From assembly GCA_018228645.1 (NCBI GenBank), contig CP073693.1, forward strand, positions 2,366,416-2,430,415: DNA of 64,000 nucleotides. The letters are read 5' to 3'. The notes beneath the pieces are model-generated. The model did no database searches. It was given only the letters and a program-made list of their open reading frames with translations, and was not told the origin of the DNA. This DNA comes from Clostridiaceae bacterium Marseille-Q4143. GTDB taxonomy: Bacteria; Bacillota; Clostridia; Lachnospirales; Lachnospiraceae. Position numbers and translations under genes: made by a program. Positions 8,317-16,639 of the stretch are shown piece by piece. Every line of letters starts with the position of its first letter. Position 1 is the stretch's first letter.

Positions 8317-9105
8317 ATGAATCAGATGAAAAAAGGATTACTGGCAGTCAGCTTTGGAACCAGTGTAAATGAGACAAGAGAGAAAACCATTGATGCAATT
8401 GAACGGGAGCTTGCAGCCGCATGTCCGGATTGTCAGCTGTACCGGGCATGGACCAGCCGTATGATTATCCGAAAACTGAAACAGCGGGACCAGGTGCAGA
8501 TTGATACGGTAAAAGAAGCTTTTGCACGGATGCTCGCAGATGGGATCACGGAAGTGATGGTTCAGCCTACCCATGTGATCAAAGGAATCGAAAATGAACA
8601 GATGATGGAGGAAATCCGCTCATTTTCAGAGCATTTTGAAAAGATCAGTGTAGGAGAGCCCCTGCTTTCCAGTGAGGAAGATTTTCGGAAAGTAATCGAG
8701 GCGGTGATGGAGGAACAGGAAGATCTGGAGCCGCAGGAGGCACTGCTGCTTATGGGACATGGGACAGAGCATCATGTGAATCCGGTCTATGCGGCACTTG
8801 ATTATATGTTCAAAGACATGGGTTATGAAAATGTACATGTGGGAACCGTAGAAGCTTATCCGTCATTAGAGTCAGCATTACGTCTGATTAGAGTATCCGG
8901 AGTGAAAGAGATCCGCCTGGCTCCATTCATGGTAGTAGCAGGAGACCATGCCATAAATGACATGGCAGGCGAGGAAGAGGATTCCTGGAAAAGCCGTCTG
9001 GAAGCGGAAGGATACAGCGTAAGCTGTGTGATGAAAGGCCTGGGTGAATATAGAGAAATCCAGAATCTGTATGCGGAGCATGCAAAAAATGCGAAACCAC
9101 TGTAA
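8317..9105 (+). CDS. cbiK: Sirohydrochlorin cobaltochelatase, CbiK type
   Basis: CbiK inserts Co2+ into sirohydrochlorin in the anaerobic cobalamin pathway. The 262-aa protein has the expected KGLLAVSFGTSVNETREKTI start. Both metal-binding His regions are present: MGHGTEHHVNP at about residues 147-157 and VVAGDHAINDMAGEE at about 205-219. There is no signal peptide, so it acts in the cytoplasm, unlike the secreted Desulfovibrio enzyme. No other cbi genes are next to it. The window also carries three cobalamin-riboswitch-like leaders 7-8 kb away, so the organism both makes or salvages corrinoids and senses them. Confidence 0.9.
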   Translation: MNQMKKGLLAVSFGTSVNETREKTIDAIERELAAACPDCQLYRAWTSRMIIRKLKQRDQVQIDTVKEAFARMLADGITEVMVQPTHVIKGIENEQMMEEIRSFSEHFEKISVGEPLLSSEEDFRKVIEAVMEEQEDLEPQEALLLMGHGTEHHVNPVYAALDYMFKDMGYENVHVGTVEAYPSLESALRLIRVSGVKEIRLAPFMVVAGDHAINDMAGEEEDSWKSRLEAEGYSVSCVMKGLGEYREIQNLYAEHAKNAKPL

Positions 9106-9145
9106 CAGGAACCAATGAACAGAGGAAAAGAGTGACAACGAAGAG

Positions 9146-10117
9146 ATGTATCTGAGAGTGAAATATGCGGAAACAGAAAATGGGATCTGCGTCCTCCGCT
9201 GCTATGGATATGAGCAGACACTGGTGATCCCGGATGAACTGATGGGGCGTCCGGTGACGGAACTGGCTCCCTATGCCTGCTCTTCATCAGATCCGGGAGA
9301 CCGGTGGAAGAAATACGAGATTCAGGAGACCGTACTTCATGAAGAGGAGAAGCTGCCTGGAGAAGAACAGGAGCTTGCAGGAGAATTATTAACAGAAGTT
9401 TATCTTCCGAGACATCTGAAAAGGATCGGCACCTATGCCTTTTATTTTTGCAGGCAATTAAAAATCCTTCATGTGCAGGGAGAACTGGAAGATATCGAGG
9501 GCGGCGCCTTTATGTGGTGCAAGGGATTGAACCGTCTGACCTTTCGAAATATTCCATGGGAAAACAAAGTCGTTTACAACGTCCTCTCAGAGTTTACACA
9601 GGAACTGGAAGCGTCACTTTTTTTTGCGGACGGAACAACGCTTACTCTGACTTTCCCGGAGTACTATGAAGAATCCGTGGAAAATACGCCGGCCCGGATT
9701 ATCGATACTCACTGGCATGGCTCCGGTTACAAATACCGCCAGTGTTTCCCGGAACGCAAACTGGATCTGGGCGGATATGACAGATTATTTCCTTATGCCG
9801 TGGCCAATGAGCTGCCGGACACCTGCCTGCAGCTGGCGCTGAACCGGTTGAAATATCCCTTAAGTCTCACCGAAGAGGCAGCAGAACAGTACAGAAAATT
9901 TCTGGCAGATCATGGAAAAGAACTGGTGAAGCGTGCAGTACAGAAAGAAGATCCGGATTTGCTTGCCCTGATGGAAGAGCAAGGACTTCTAAGTGAAGAA
10001 CTGACCGCATTTGCCACACCGTATGCGGCAGAGCGCGGTGCCGCAGAAGTGGGCAGTTTCCTTATGGACTACCGGAGACGGCACAGCGGAAGACGGAAAA
10101 AAACATTTGAATTGTAG
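9146..10117 (+). CDS. Leucine-rich-repeat (BspA-type) cytoplasmic protein of a MoxR/VWA operon
   Basis: A 323-aa protein without signal peptide. Residues 1-150 contain LRR_5/BspA-type units: LVIPDELMGRPVTELAPYAC, YLPRHLKRIGTYAFYFCRQLK and EDIEGGAFMWCKGLNRL. The C-terminal third (about 215-310) is helical and looks like short ankyrin-like pairs (DPDLLALMEEQGLLSEEL). Function is unknown. It lies 17 nt before the VWA-metallopeptidase gene and in the same direction as the MoxR ATPase, so it is probably a client or adaptor of that ATPase; this is inferred from context. Confidence 0.7.
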   Translation: MYLRVKYAETENGICVLRCYGYEQTLVIPDELMGRPVTELAPYACSSSDPGDRWKKYEIQETVLHEEEKLPGEEQELAGELLTEVYLPRHLKRIGTYAFYFCRQLKILHVQGELEDIEGGAFMWCKGLNRLTFRNIPWENKVVYNVLSEFTQELEASLFFADGTTLTLTFPEYYEESVENTPARIIDTHWHGSGYKYRQCFPERKLDLGGYDRLFPYAVANELPDTCLQLALNRLKYPLSLTEEAAEQYRKFLADHGKELVKRAVQKEDPDLLALMEEQGLLSEELTAFATPYAAERGAAEVGSFLMDYRRRHSGRRKKTFEL

Positions 10118-10134
10118 ATAGAAAGGCGTAAGCC

Positions 10135-11445
10135 ATGGCATACGAAATCGAGGCCGGGTTTGAAAACATCTGCAGGAAAATCCTGGAAAGCTCCAGAAAT
10201 GCCCTGTATATCAATATGCGATATCTGGATGTGGCATTATCAAGCCTTGCCTGGGAGATTACCACAGACATTCCGCGCATTGGCACGGACGGATTAAAAA
10301 TTGCATACGAACCCCATTATCTGGCAGATCTCTATCGGGAAAATCCCATGCTGGTGAACCGGGTGTATCTCCATATGGTGTTTCACTGCATTTTTCGGCA
10401 TCTGTTCCGGCCTTGTCCGGAAGACTGGGAGCTGTGGAATCTGTCCTGTGATATGGCAGTGGAAGCGCTCATCGACGGGATGCATCACCGAAGCATCCGC
10501 ATGGGCGTCCATCCGTTCCGGCGTGCAGTCTATGACGAACTGCGGAAAACTCTGAAAGTGCTGACGGCAGAAGGCATTTACCGGGAACTGAAGAAAGCGG
10601 ATTACCGTCCGGAGCAGAGGGCAAGGATGGTACAGGAATTCTGCATCGATGACCATACATACTGGCCGGCTCCGCCGGAGGAGGAAGGTCCGAAGCCGCC
10701 GTCACCGCTGATGGCAAAGCTTAAGAAGCACTGGAAGGATGTCAGCGACCGGATGCAGACGGAGCTTTCTATCGGAAGAGAAGCGGGAACAGAGGACGGA
10801 GACCTGTCCGATGAACTGGCGGTGGAGAACCGGGAGCGATATGATTACCGGACGTTTCTGAAGAAATTTGCAGTCTTAAAAGAAGAAATGCAGATCGATC
10901 CGGATTCTTTTGATTATGTATTTTACAGCTACGGTCTCCGGATGTATGGCAATATGCCGCTTATCGAACCACAGGAATGGAAAGAAACTCATAAAATCGA
11001 GGAATTTGTCATTGTGATTGACACATCCATGTCCTGCAGCGGCGATCTGGTGAGAAAATTTCTGGAGGAGACGTATCACATCCTGGCTGAGACGGAGAGC
11101 TTCTTTCGGAAAGTACATATCCGGATTCTGCAATGTGATGATGCAGTACGTGCAGATCAGCTGATTACAACAGGAGAAGAGCTGAAACAGTACATGGATC
11201 ATCTGCAGCTCTATGGAGATGGAGGAACGGATTTCCGCCCCGCATTCACCTATGTGCAGCAGCTCATCGACCAGGGTGAATTTAAAAATCTGAAAGGATT
11301 ATTGTATTTCACCGATGGAAAAGGAACCTTCCCGCGGAAGAGGCCGCCCTATGATGCGGCGTTTATTTTACTCAGGGAAGATTATAAGGAGGTAAGTGTT
11401 CCGCCTTGGGCAATCCGCCTGATGCTGGACGAAGAAGACTTATGA
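10135..11445 (+). CDS. VWA-like domain protein with metallopeptidase-like N domain (DUF2201)
   Basis: The 436-aa protein has a DUF2201-type N-terminal domain with HMVFHCIFRH near residues 82-91, which resembles a zinc-peptidase H-x3-H helix although a canonical HExxH is absent. A C-terminal VWA-like fold begins near residue 290, where VIVIDTSMSCSGD supplies the DxSxS MIDAS metal site. Such proteins act with MoxR AAA+ ATPases as chaperone or complex-assembly pairs. The stop overlaps the MoxR start as ATGA, consistent with translational coupling. Confidence 0.85.
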   Translation: MAYEIEAGFENICRKILESSRNALYINMRYLDVALSSLAWEITTDIPRIGTDGLKIAYEPHYLADLYRENPMLVNRVYLHMVFHCIFRHLFRPCPEDWELWNLSCDMAVEALIDGMHHRSIRMGVHPFRRAVYDELRKTLKVLTAEGIYRELKKADYRPEQRARMVQEFCIDDHTYWPAPPEEEGPKPPSPLMAKLKKHWKDVSDRMQTELSIGREAGTEDGDLSDELAVENRERYDYRTFLKKFAVLKEEMQIDPDSFDYVFYSYGLRMYGNMPLIEPQEWKETHKIEEFVIVIDTSMSCSGDLVRKFLEETYHILAETESFFRKVHIRILQCDDAVRADQLITTGEELKQYMDHLQLYGDGGTDFRPAFTYVQQLIDQGEFKNLKGLLYFTDGKGTFPRKRPPYDAAFILLREDYKEVSVPPWAIRLMLDEEDL

Positions 11446-12797
11446 ATATCAAGCGAGCAAAAGAAGAAATCAAACATACCATTGATGCATATCACCTGCG
11501 GGGAGCGGACGGAAAGTACCGGATTCCGGTGATCCGCCAGCGCCCGGTGCTGCTCATGGGACCTCCAGGTATCGGCAAGACCCAGATTATGGAGCAGGTG
11601 GCCGAAGAGTGCGGACTGCCCCTTCTTTCCTACACCATCACCCATCATACCCGCCAGAGTGCCATTGGCCTTCCTTTTATCAGGGAAAAAGAATATCAGG
11701 GAAAGGTGCATTCTGTGACGGAATATACCATGAGCGAGATCATTTCCGCGGTCTATGAGAAGATGGAAGAGACAGGGCAGCAGGAAGGAATTCTCTTTAT
11801 CGATGAGATTAACTGCGTGTCTGAGACACTGGCACCCACCATGCTTCAGTTTCTGCAGTGTAAGACCTTCGGTAACCAGCAGGTGCCGGAAGGATGGATC
11901 ATTGTGGCAGCAGGCAACCCGCCGGAATATAACAAATCCGTCCGGGAGTTCGATGTTGTTACCCTGGACCGTGTGAAGAAGATTGAGATAGAGGCAGACT
12001 ATCAGGTGTGGAAAGAATTTGCCTATGAGCAGAAGATTCATGGCGCCATCATTTCGTATCTGGATATTAAACCGGACAATTTTTATCAGATCGAGACGAC
12101 TGTGGACGGGAAACGTTTTGTGACGGCCAGAGGCTGGCAGGATCTTTCAGAAATTTTGCAGGTTTACGAGGCACTGGATATTCCGGTGGACCAGGAAGTG
12201 GTGGGACAGTATCTCCAGCATGGCAGAATTGCCAAGGACTTTGCGGCGTATCTCGACCTCTATGCAAAATATAAGACCGATTACCAGATTGACGGTATCT
12301 TAAAAGGCGTGTGGAAACCGTCCGCCATTGAGAAACTTAAATTTGCCGCTTTCGATGAGCGGCTCAGTGTGGTGGGGCTTCTCATCAGCCGTCTGGGAGA
12401 GATTTTTTCCCAGGTACAGGCTGTGGATGAGCAGGTCACAGAGGTATATGAGCAGCTGAAAGCGAAGAAAGCGTTGGAAGGGGAACTGGATGAAGCGATC
12501 CGGGCAGATTTTGAAGCCCAGGTGAGCAGAAGAGAGCAGATGGTGGAGGAAGCTGCGGAAAATCTGGAATGCGCCTTTGATTTCTGCGAGACTGCATTCG
12601 GAGAGGGACAGGAACTGGTAGTCTTTGTCACGGAGCTTACGATCAATCCCTACAGTTCCTGGTTTATCAGTGAAAATGGCTGCGACCGCTACTACAAATA
12701 CAATAAAGGACTCTTATTCCGGGAAGGCCGGCAGGGAATCCTCGATGATATGGATGCTCTCCGTGACCGGATGGAAAGAAGAGAAGGAGGACAGTAG
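11442..12797 (+). CDS. MoxR-family AAA+ ATPase
   Basis: The protein is 451 aa. Walker A is GPPGIGKT (about residues 38-45), Walker B is ILFIDEIN (about 121-128), and a sensor-1-like IVAAGNPPEYN follows. I chose the ATG at 11442, which overlaps the preceding TGA; an in-frame start at 11406 would lie well inside the VWA gene. MoxR ATPases remodel or activate partner proteins together with VWA-domain proteins, and here the two genes are fused at the translation level. A helical tail (about 330-400) extends past the AAA core. Confidence 0.9.
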   Translation: MNIKRAKEEIKHTIDAYHLRGADGKYRIPVIRQRPVLLMGPPGIGKTQIMEQVAEECGLPLLSYTITHHTRQSAIGLPFIREKEYQGKVHSVTEYTMSEIISAVYEKMEETGQQEGILFIDEINCVSETLAPTMLQFLQCKTFGNQQVPEGWIIVAAGNPPEYNKSVREFDVVTLDRVKKIEIEADYQVWKEFAYEQKIHGAIISYLDIKPDNFYQIETTVDGKRFVTARGWQDLSEILQVYEALDIPVDQEVVGQYLQHGRIAKDFAAYLDLYAKYKTDYQIDGILKGVWKPSAIEKLKFAAFDERLSVVGLLISRLGEIFSQVQAVDEQVTEVYEQLKAKKALEGELDEAIRADFEAQVSRREQMVEEAAENLECAFDFCETAFGEGQELVVFVTELTINPYSSWFISENGCDRYYKYNKGLLFREGRQGILDDMDALRDRMERREGGQ

Positions 12798-12798
12798 G

Positions 12799-13131
12799 AT
12801 GGCGGATATTCTGAATGTACTGGAATTTTGTATGGATCATCTGGTGGAAATTGCCATTCTGATCTTTGAATTTATCGGCGTGGGGATTATCATCTTTTCC
12901 GGACTGCATGGATTCTGGCTGTATCTGAAACGGTCGCCGGAGACAAAGCTGACTCTGGCGAAAGGTCTTGCCATGGGTTTGGAGTTTAAGCTGGGAAGCG
13001 AGATTTTAAGAACGGTGATTGTCCGGGACTGGAAAGAGATCGGCACCGTAGCAGGTATTATTGCCCTGCGTGCAGCCTTAACATTCCTCATTCACTGGGA
13101 AATCAAAGAAGAAGAAAAGGAAATGCATTAA
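12799..13131 (+). CDS. DUF1622 small membrane protein
   Basis: A 110-aa integral membrane protein with about three hydrophobic segments (residues 14-38, 80-100 and an amphipathic middle) and the GLEFKLGSEILRTVIVRDWKE core typical of DUF1622. Function is unknown. The ATG at 12799 lies 1 nt after the MoxR stop and has GAAGGAGGA upstream. The frame continues 58 codons further upstream inside moxR, but that part is not coding. It is last in the four-gene operon and may be the membrane anchor for the ATPase/VWA pair (inference). Confidence 0.8.
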   Translation: MADILNVLEFCMDHLVEIAILIFEFIGVGIIIFSGLHGFWLYLKRSPETKLTLAKGLAMGLEFKLGSEILRTVIVRDWKEIGTVAGIIALRAALTFLIHWEIKEEEKEMH

Positions 13132-13147
13132 GCATAAAGATCAAAAG

Positions 13148-13195
13148 AGCCGTCATCCGCTGGCAGAAGATGCCAGATGGATGGCGGCTTTTTGG
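13148..13195 (+). terminator. Intrinsic terminator of the MoxR operon
   Basis: AGCCGTCATCC pairs with GGATGGCGGCT (13148-13189), with a GCTGGC/GCCAG inner stem, followed by TTTTT. Confidence 0.88.
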
Positions 13196-13209
13196 GAGTT
13201 CAAATGTAA

Positions 13210-13764
13210 TTATCTGCGGGCAGGTAATGCCACACGTACCACTTTCTGGAATGCTTCCAGAAATACATAGATGATGACGATATTTACAAAGAAGTTCATG
13301 GTACATTTAATGATTCTGGTGGTCAGAAGTACCTGAAGCGGGGTGCCGTACATCAGGTACAGCCAAGTGGATGTCAGCGTAATGCTGATAACGAATTCCA
13401 CTAGTGCACAGGCAACAGCGCGGAGCTTGGTGATTTTGGAACGATACAGAATCAGTCCGCAAAGTGCGCCAACCAGAGCATAGCTTAAGGAAAATCCCGG
13501 AAAATAGGAAAATCCTCTGACAAAGCAGTTCAGCATGTCGCCAAGGAATCCAACCGTGAAGCCCATCACCGGGCCGCCCATCATACCGGCAGCAATAAAT
13601 GCCAGGAATCCGATACGGATCTCAACGATAGAAGAGATCGGGATGTTGAAGAATGACAGTACCACGTGCAGTGCAATGAAGAAACCACAGATACATAAAT
13701 TCTGTACTTTGCACAGTTCCTGCAGCTGGTATTTGAGATCCAGCGCTTCTTTTGAAATCTGCAT
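13210..13764 (-). CDS. folT: Folate ECF transporter S component (FolT)
   Basis: A 184-aa polytopic protein with five or six membrane segments that binds folate and docks on a shared EcfA-EcfA'-EcfT energising module. The region from EIRIGFLAFIAAGMMGGPVMGFTVGFLGDML matches the substrate-binding core of FolT. The ATG at 13764 has GGAGGTG upstream; the frame extends to 13836 but would then run towards the riboswitch. The THF riboswitch directly upstream strongly supports the substrate. No ecfA/ecfT lies next to it, so it would use a module encoded elsewhere (group II ECF). Confidence 0.92.
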   Translation of the reverse strand: MQISKEALDLKYQLQELCKVQNLCICGFFIALHVVLSFFNIPISSIVEIRIGFLAFIAAGMMGGPVMGFTVGFLGDMLNCFVRGFSYFPGFSLSYALVGALCGLILYRSKITKLRAVACALVEFVISITLTSTWLYLMYGTPLQVLLTTRIIKCTMNFFVNIVIIYVFLEAFQKVVRVALPARR

Positions 13765-13869
13765 AAAAAATACACCTCCATAGATGAAATGCAGGGGTGA
13801 AGGAACCAGTCCTTCGCTGAATGATAAGTGACTCATAAATAATATCTTTCAGGCACCACATCTGAGATG

Positions 13870-13978
13870 TATCCTCATATGTAGCAACGGGTGCGAATCA
13901 GACACCGTAAGCCTTTGGGCTTTTCGTCCCGTGACAACTCCCCATCCACGGGCACTTAACGCGTAAGATTCTACTTCG
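13870..13978 (-). promoter_or_regulatory. Tetrahydrofolate (THF) riboswitch
   Basis: On the minus strand the leader contains GTAGAATC, then GCGTTAAGTG, GGATGGGGAGTTGTC, a variable hairpin (AAGCCCAAAGGCTT), CGGTG and the closing GATTC with GCTAC. The GCGUUAAGUG and GGGAxGUxG blocks are hallmarks of the folT-type THF aptamer. It lies between the isomerase stop (14009) and folT, and should repress folT when reduced folate is plentiful. Confidence 0.88.
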
Positions 13979-14008
13979 CTATTATTTACTTGTTTTTTAT
14001 TATAGCAG

Positions 14009-14974
14009 TTATTCCCAATTCGTCAATGGATTAACAAAGATTTTTTCATTTTTTAACGCGGCCATGCCCTGGCTTAAATATTCTGCCAGCTGTTCCCGGC
14101 TTTCTGTGATATATTCCAGCGTCACATATTCCGGTTGAATCCGTTCCACCAGTTCCCGGACGCCGGGGGCGGTGAAAGGCCGGTGCTTATCGATGGCAAA
14201 AATATGGGTGAACAGCTGGTTCATCTGTTCCATGGGATCGTCTGACAGTATATGGGGGTGGGTGAGCCAGTCCTCCACATAGGCACCGGTCAGGGACTGC
14301 TGCAGGTGGATGCCGTGAATCCATGCCAGGAAATCTTCGCCGTCCGCTCCTGTTCGGGCACTGTGGAAATAGGCCTCATGCTCATCCAACATCTGGTTCA
14401 GAGAAAGAAGTGCCTCCTCCTGTGTCCGGAGCTTATGGTTCGTATGCATAAAATGTCCTGTATCCAGCATCAGGCCTTTCTTCTGATAATGGATACTTTC
14501 CAACAGAAGATAAGTCATCTCCGGACGCCGGAAATTCAGTCCCGGCCACCACAGATTTTCCATGAGAAACCAGAACGAAGGCTCCTGCTCACTGAGCAGC
14601 TCATTGACGAGGTCAGCAGTGGCGAGGATGACTTCCTCATCTGTATGCTCCGGCACATAGGTAAAACTCTCCAGGGGAGAGACCTGAGTTACATGGAAAA
14701 CCACATATTCTGCACCAAGAGTACGGGCGGTTTCAAGATTCTGACGGTAGTGGGCAAGAAGCTGCTCACGGTCCATCCTCATCCAGTCGCTGGGACAGCA
14801 CAGATGGATGCCGACCGTCATATCCGGCAGAACCAAAAGCCTCGTATCAGGCTCTAGGGGCATGACCTCCAGACCGTCACACCCGGCATTTCTGTAAAAA
14901 TCCCGCAGTTCCTCTGCAGAAGAAAAACGGATCATATCATCATAAGATAAAGAAAAATTCATCGTAACCTTCAT
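14009..14974 (-). CDS. Sugar-phosphate isomerase/epimerase-like TIM barrel
   Basis: A 321-aa protein of the xylose-isomerase-like / AP-endonuclease-2 superfamily. Visible elements are the N-terminal LSYDDMIRF, a central VGIHLCCPSDW, then MENLWWPGLNF, LMLDTGHFMHTNHK (metal-ligand region) and IHGIHLQQSLTGAY. Substrate unknown. The ATG at 14974 has AAGGAG about 12 nt upstream, which overlaps the preceding LRR stop. It is the second gene of a minus-strand unit headed by a cobalamin riboswitch, so its expression may follow corrinoid supply. The function there is not known. Confidence 0.75.
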   Translation of the reverse strand: MKVTMNFSLSYDDMIRFSSAEELRDFYRNAGCDGLEVMPLEPDTRLLVLPDMTVGIHLCCPSDWMRMDREQLLAHYRQNLETARTLGAEYVVFHVTQVSPLESFTYVPEHTDEEVILATADLVNELLSEQEPSFWFLMENLWWPGLNFRRPEMTYLLLESIHYQKKGLMLDTGHFMHTNHKLRTQEEALLSLNQMLDEHEAYFHSARTGADGEDFLAWIHGIHLQQSLTGAYVEDWLTHPHILSDDPMEQMNQLFTHIFAIDKHRPFTAPGVRELVERIQPEYVTLEYITESREQLAEYLSQGMAALKNEKIFVNPLTNWE

Positions 14975-14990
14975 GATTTTCCCATTCTCC

Positions 14991-15839
14991 TTATAAATAT
15001 TCTGTCTGATAACCATATTCCCGGCAGTAAGCATCCACAGCAGATCCTTTCCGGCAGCGGATGACAGTGGAATGGTTTACGATGTGTTCACCCAGAAAAT
15101 CCGGGTCGTGATCGATCTCCAGTATCTTCATCCGGTCACAGCCGCTGAAGGCCTGCTCACCGATATAACGGACGCCGGACGGAATTCGCACATAAGTAAG
15201 CGAAGAGCAGCGCTGAAAGGCCGATGCCTCCAGCGTCTTCAGTGATTCCGGCAGGATCAGCTCCGTAAGTCCTGCAAAATGAAATGCTTTCCGGCAGATG
15301 ACGGTCAGCCCTTCCGGCAGGTGAATGGAGGTCATGGATTTGCATCTGGCGAAAGCCTGCTCATCCACAGACCGGATTCCTTCCGGAAGCAATACTGCAT
15401 TCAGCATCTGCCCGTTGTAAAATGCCTTTTCCGGAATTTTCTGCAGTCTGCTTCCGGCAACAAATTCCACATGCTGCAGCCTGCGGTTATCCTGAAAAAC
15501 GCCATATCCAAGCTCGTTAAGAGATGCCGGAATCCGAACGGTATGAAGTGCTGCACATTCGGAGAAGGCTTCATTTTCCACACTCTGAATACGGGAAGGC
15601 AGGGTAAGCTCCTGAAGCTTGGTGCAGGAGGAAAAAGCGCGGGGCATAATAACCCGTAAAGATTCCGGAAATACAATCGTGCGGATCTTCACCTGACGGG
15701 AGAAGGCATCCGGCAGGATACGCCGGATACCACCGGGAATGGTGACATGAGCGGTAATCATGTTTTTTGCATCATATCTTCCCAGTGAAGAGGATGGGGT
15801 GACAGGCAGACGGAAAGTGGATTTTGTGGTGTACAACAT
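14991..15839 (-). CDS. BspA-type leucine-rich-repeat protein under cobalamin riboswitch
   Basis: This 282-aa protein is almost entirely LRR_5/BspA repeats of about 23 residues, for example IVFPESLRVIMPRAFSSCTK and IHLPEGLTVICRKAFHFAG. It ends in a distinctive cap (ILEIDHDPDFLGEHIVN; GSAVDAYCREYGYQTEYL). It has no signal peptide, membrane segment or wall-sorting signal, so it is probably cytoplasmic. The same cap ends the paralogue at 34034-34873. The start ATG at 15839 has AAGGAG 8 nt upstream, and that site is buried in the riboswitch terminator hairpin. Role unknown; the regulation ties it to cobalamin. Confidence 0.85.
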   Translation of the reverse strand: MLYTTKSTFRLPVTPSSSLGRYDAKNMITAHVTIPGGIRRILPDAFSRQVKIRTIVFPESLRVIMPRAFSSCTKLQELTLPSRIQSVENEAFSECAALHTVRIPASLNELGYGVFQDNRRLQHVEFVAGSRLQKIPEKAFYNGQMLNAVLLPEGIRSVDEQAFARCKSMTSIHLPEGLTVICRKAFHFAGLTELILPESLKTLEASAFQRCSSLTYVRIPSGVRYIGEQAFSGCDRMKILEIDHDPDFLGEHIVNHSTVIRCRKGSAVDAYCREYGYQTEYL

Positions 15840-15841
15840 AA

Positions 15842-15887
15842 TAAAAACTCCTTCGCAATTGGATTTTCGTTCCGACTGCAAAGGAGT
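15842..15887 (-). terminator. Terminator / Shine-Dalgarno-sequestering hairpin of the minus-strand riboswitch
   Basis: Minus-strand ACTCCTTTGCA pairs with TGCGAAGGAGT (15847-15887), followed by a T run. The 3' arm contains the AAGGAG ribosome binding site of the LRR gene, so one hairpin could block both transcription and translation. Confidence 0.75.
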
Positions 15888-16021
15888 GATGATTACGATC
15901 TGATCTGAAAAATCATATCTGCAACATACCGTACTGCTTGTCACCTGTACAGAGGAAACGAATAAGGGAGATGATATTTCTGCATGAGAAATAAATCACC
16001 TCGCCATTTCCAATTGCGTGT

Positions 16022-16240
16022 TGTAAGTGGCAGCAGCTTCAGGCATGTATCCTGGCTTACGCAGTAACGTCCTGTCTCCCTTCTCACGAAAGTTGATTCG
16101 CAATGGTAATGAAACAGAACTGCACGTATACAGTTGCACGACAGCCCCAGATTCTCACTGGATTCCATCTTGGCTGCAGACCCGACATCCTTGTGCCGTG
16201 GTGAGCAGAACCCGAAACCGGTAATTGTTGAGTCTTATGA
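16022..16240 (-). promoter_or_regulatory. Cobalamin riboswitch (minus strand)
   Basis: The minus-strand RNA has the class landmarks in order: GGTTTCGGGTTCTG, then GGAATCCAGTGAGAATCTGG followed by GGCTGTCGTGCAACTGTA, and finally the B12 box AGCCAGGATACATGCC near 16042-16060. No conserved gene lies between it and the LRR gene at 15839, so that gene and the TIM-barrel gene behind it are the presumed targets. Confidence 0.9.
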
Positions 16241-16252
16241 AATTTTGCTACT

Positions 16253-16281
16253 AGTATAGTTGAAATATTCGTGAAAAACAA
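16253..16281 (-). promoter_or_regulatory. Promoter for the minus-strand cobalamin leader
   Basis: TTGTTT (16276-16281), 17-nt spacer, TATACT (16253-16258) on the minus strand. Confidence 0.6.
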
Positions 16282-16331
16282 CTTCCAAAATGGAATACCT
16301 CTTTAAAAATTGTGGAATTTGCATAAAGTGG

Positions 16332-16360
16332 TTGACAAAAAGAAACAATACGTCTATAGT
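16332..16360 (+). promoter_or_regulatory. Promoter of the corrinoid operon
   Basis: TTGACA (16332-16337), 17-nt spacer, TATAGT (16355-16360). It starts transcription just before the first plus-strand cobalamin aptamer. Confidence 0.8.
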
Positions 16361-16374
16361 TCTTGTTAGAAACA

Positions 16375-16608
16375 TCACAAAGATATTTCGGAAGATATAT
16401 AAGAAGCAGGTACTGCTTCAGGAAGTCCGGTGAGATTCCGGCACAGTTTATCCCTACTGTAATGATCTACGAAAGCTGCAGTGAACCATTTGCCTTGAAG
16501 GAGGCTGAGAAGGGCGGCGAGTAGGCAGAAAGATCGAGTCAGGATACGATATCGGAAGAAACTATAAGAAGAGCTATCCGTAGGCATAAACGGAGGTCTG
16601 TTTTTTTT
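16375..16608 (+). promoter_or_regulatory. Cobalamin riboswitch 1 (plus strand) with terminator-like end
   Basis: Landmarks: AGTCCGGTGAGATTCCGGCACAG near 16418, then CCCTACTGTAATGA, a GAAGGAGGCTGAGAAGG segment and the B12 box GAGTCAGGATACG near 16535-16547. A short TCCGT/ACGGA hairpin (16577-16594) followed by eight T (16601-16608) follows and could terminate. The two arms of the core (CCGGTGAGATTCCGG) are perfectly paired. Confidence 0.88.
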
Positions 16609-16639
16609 GCAATTTCATACAGACAATGCGTGATAGCAG

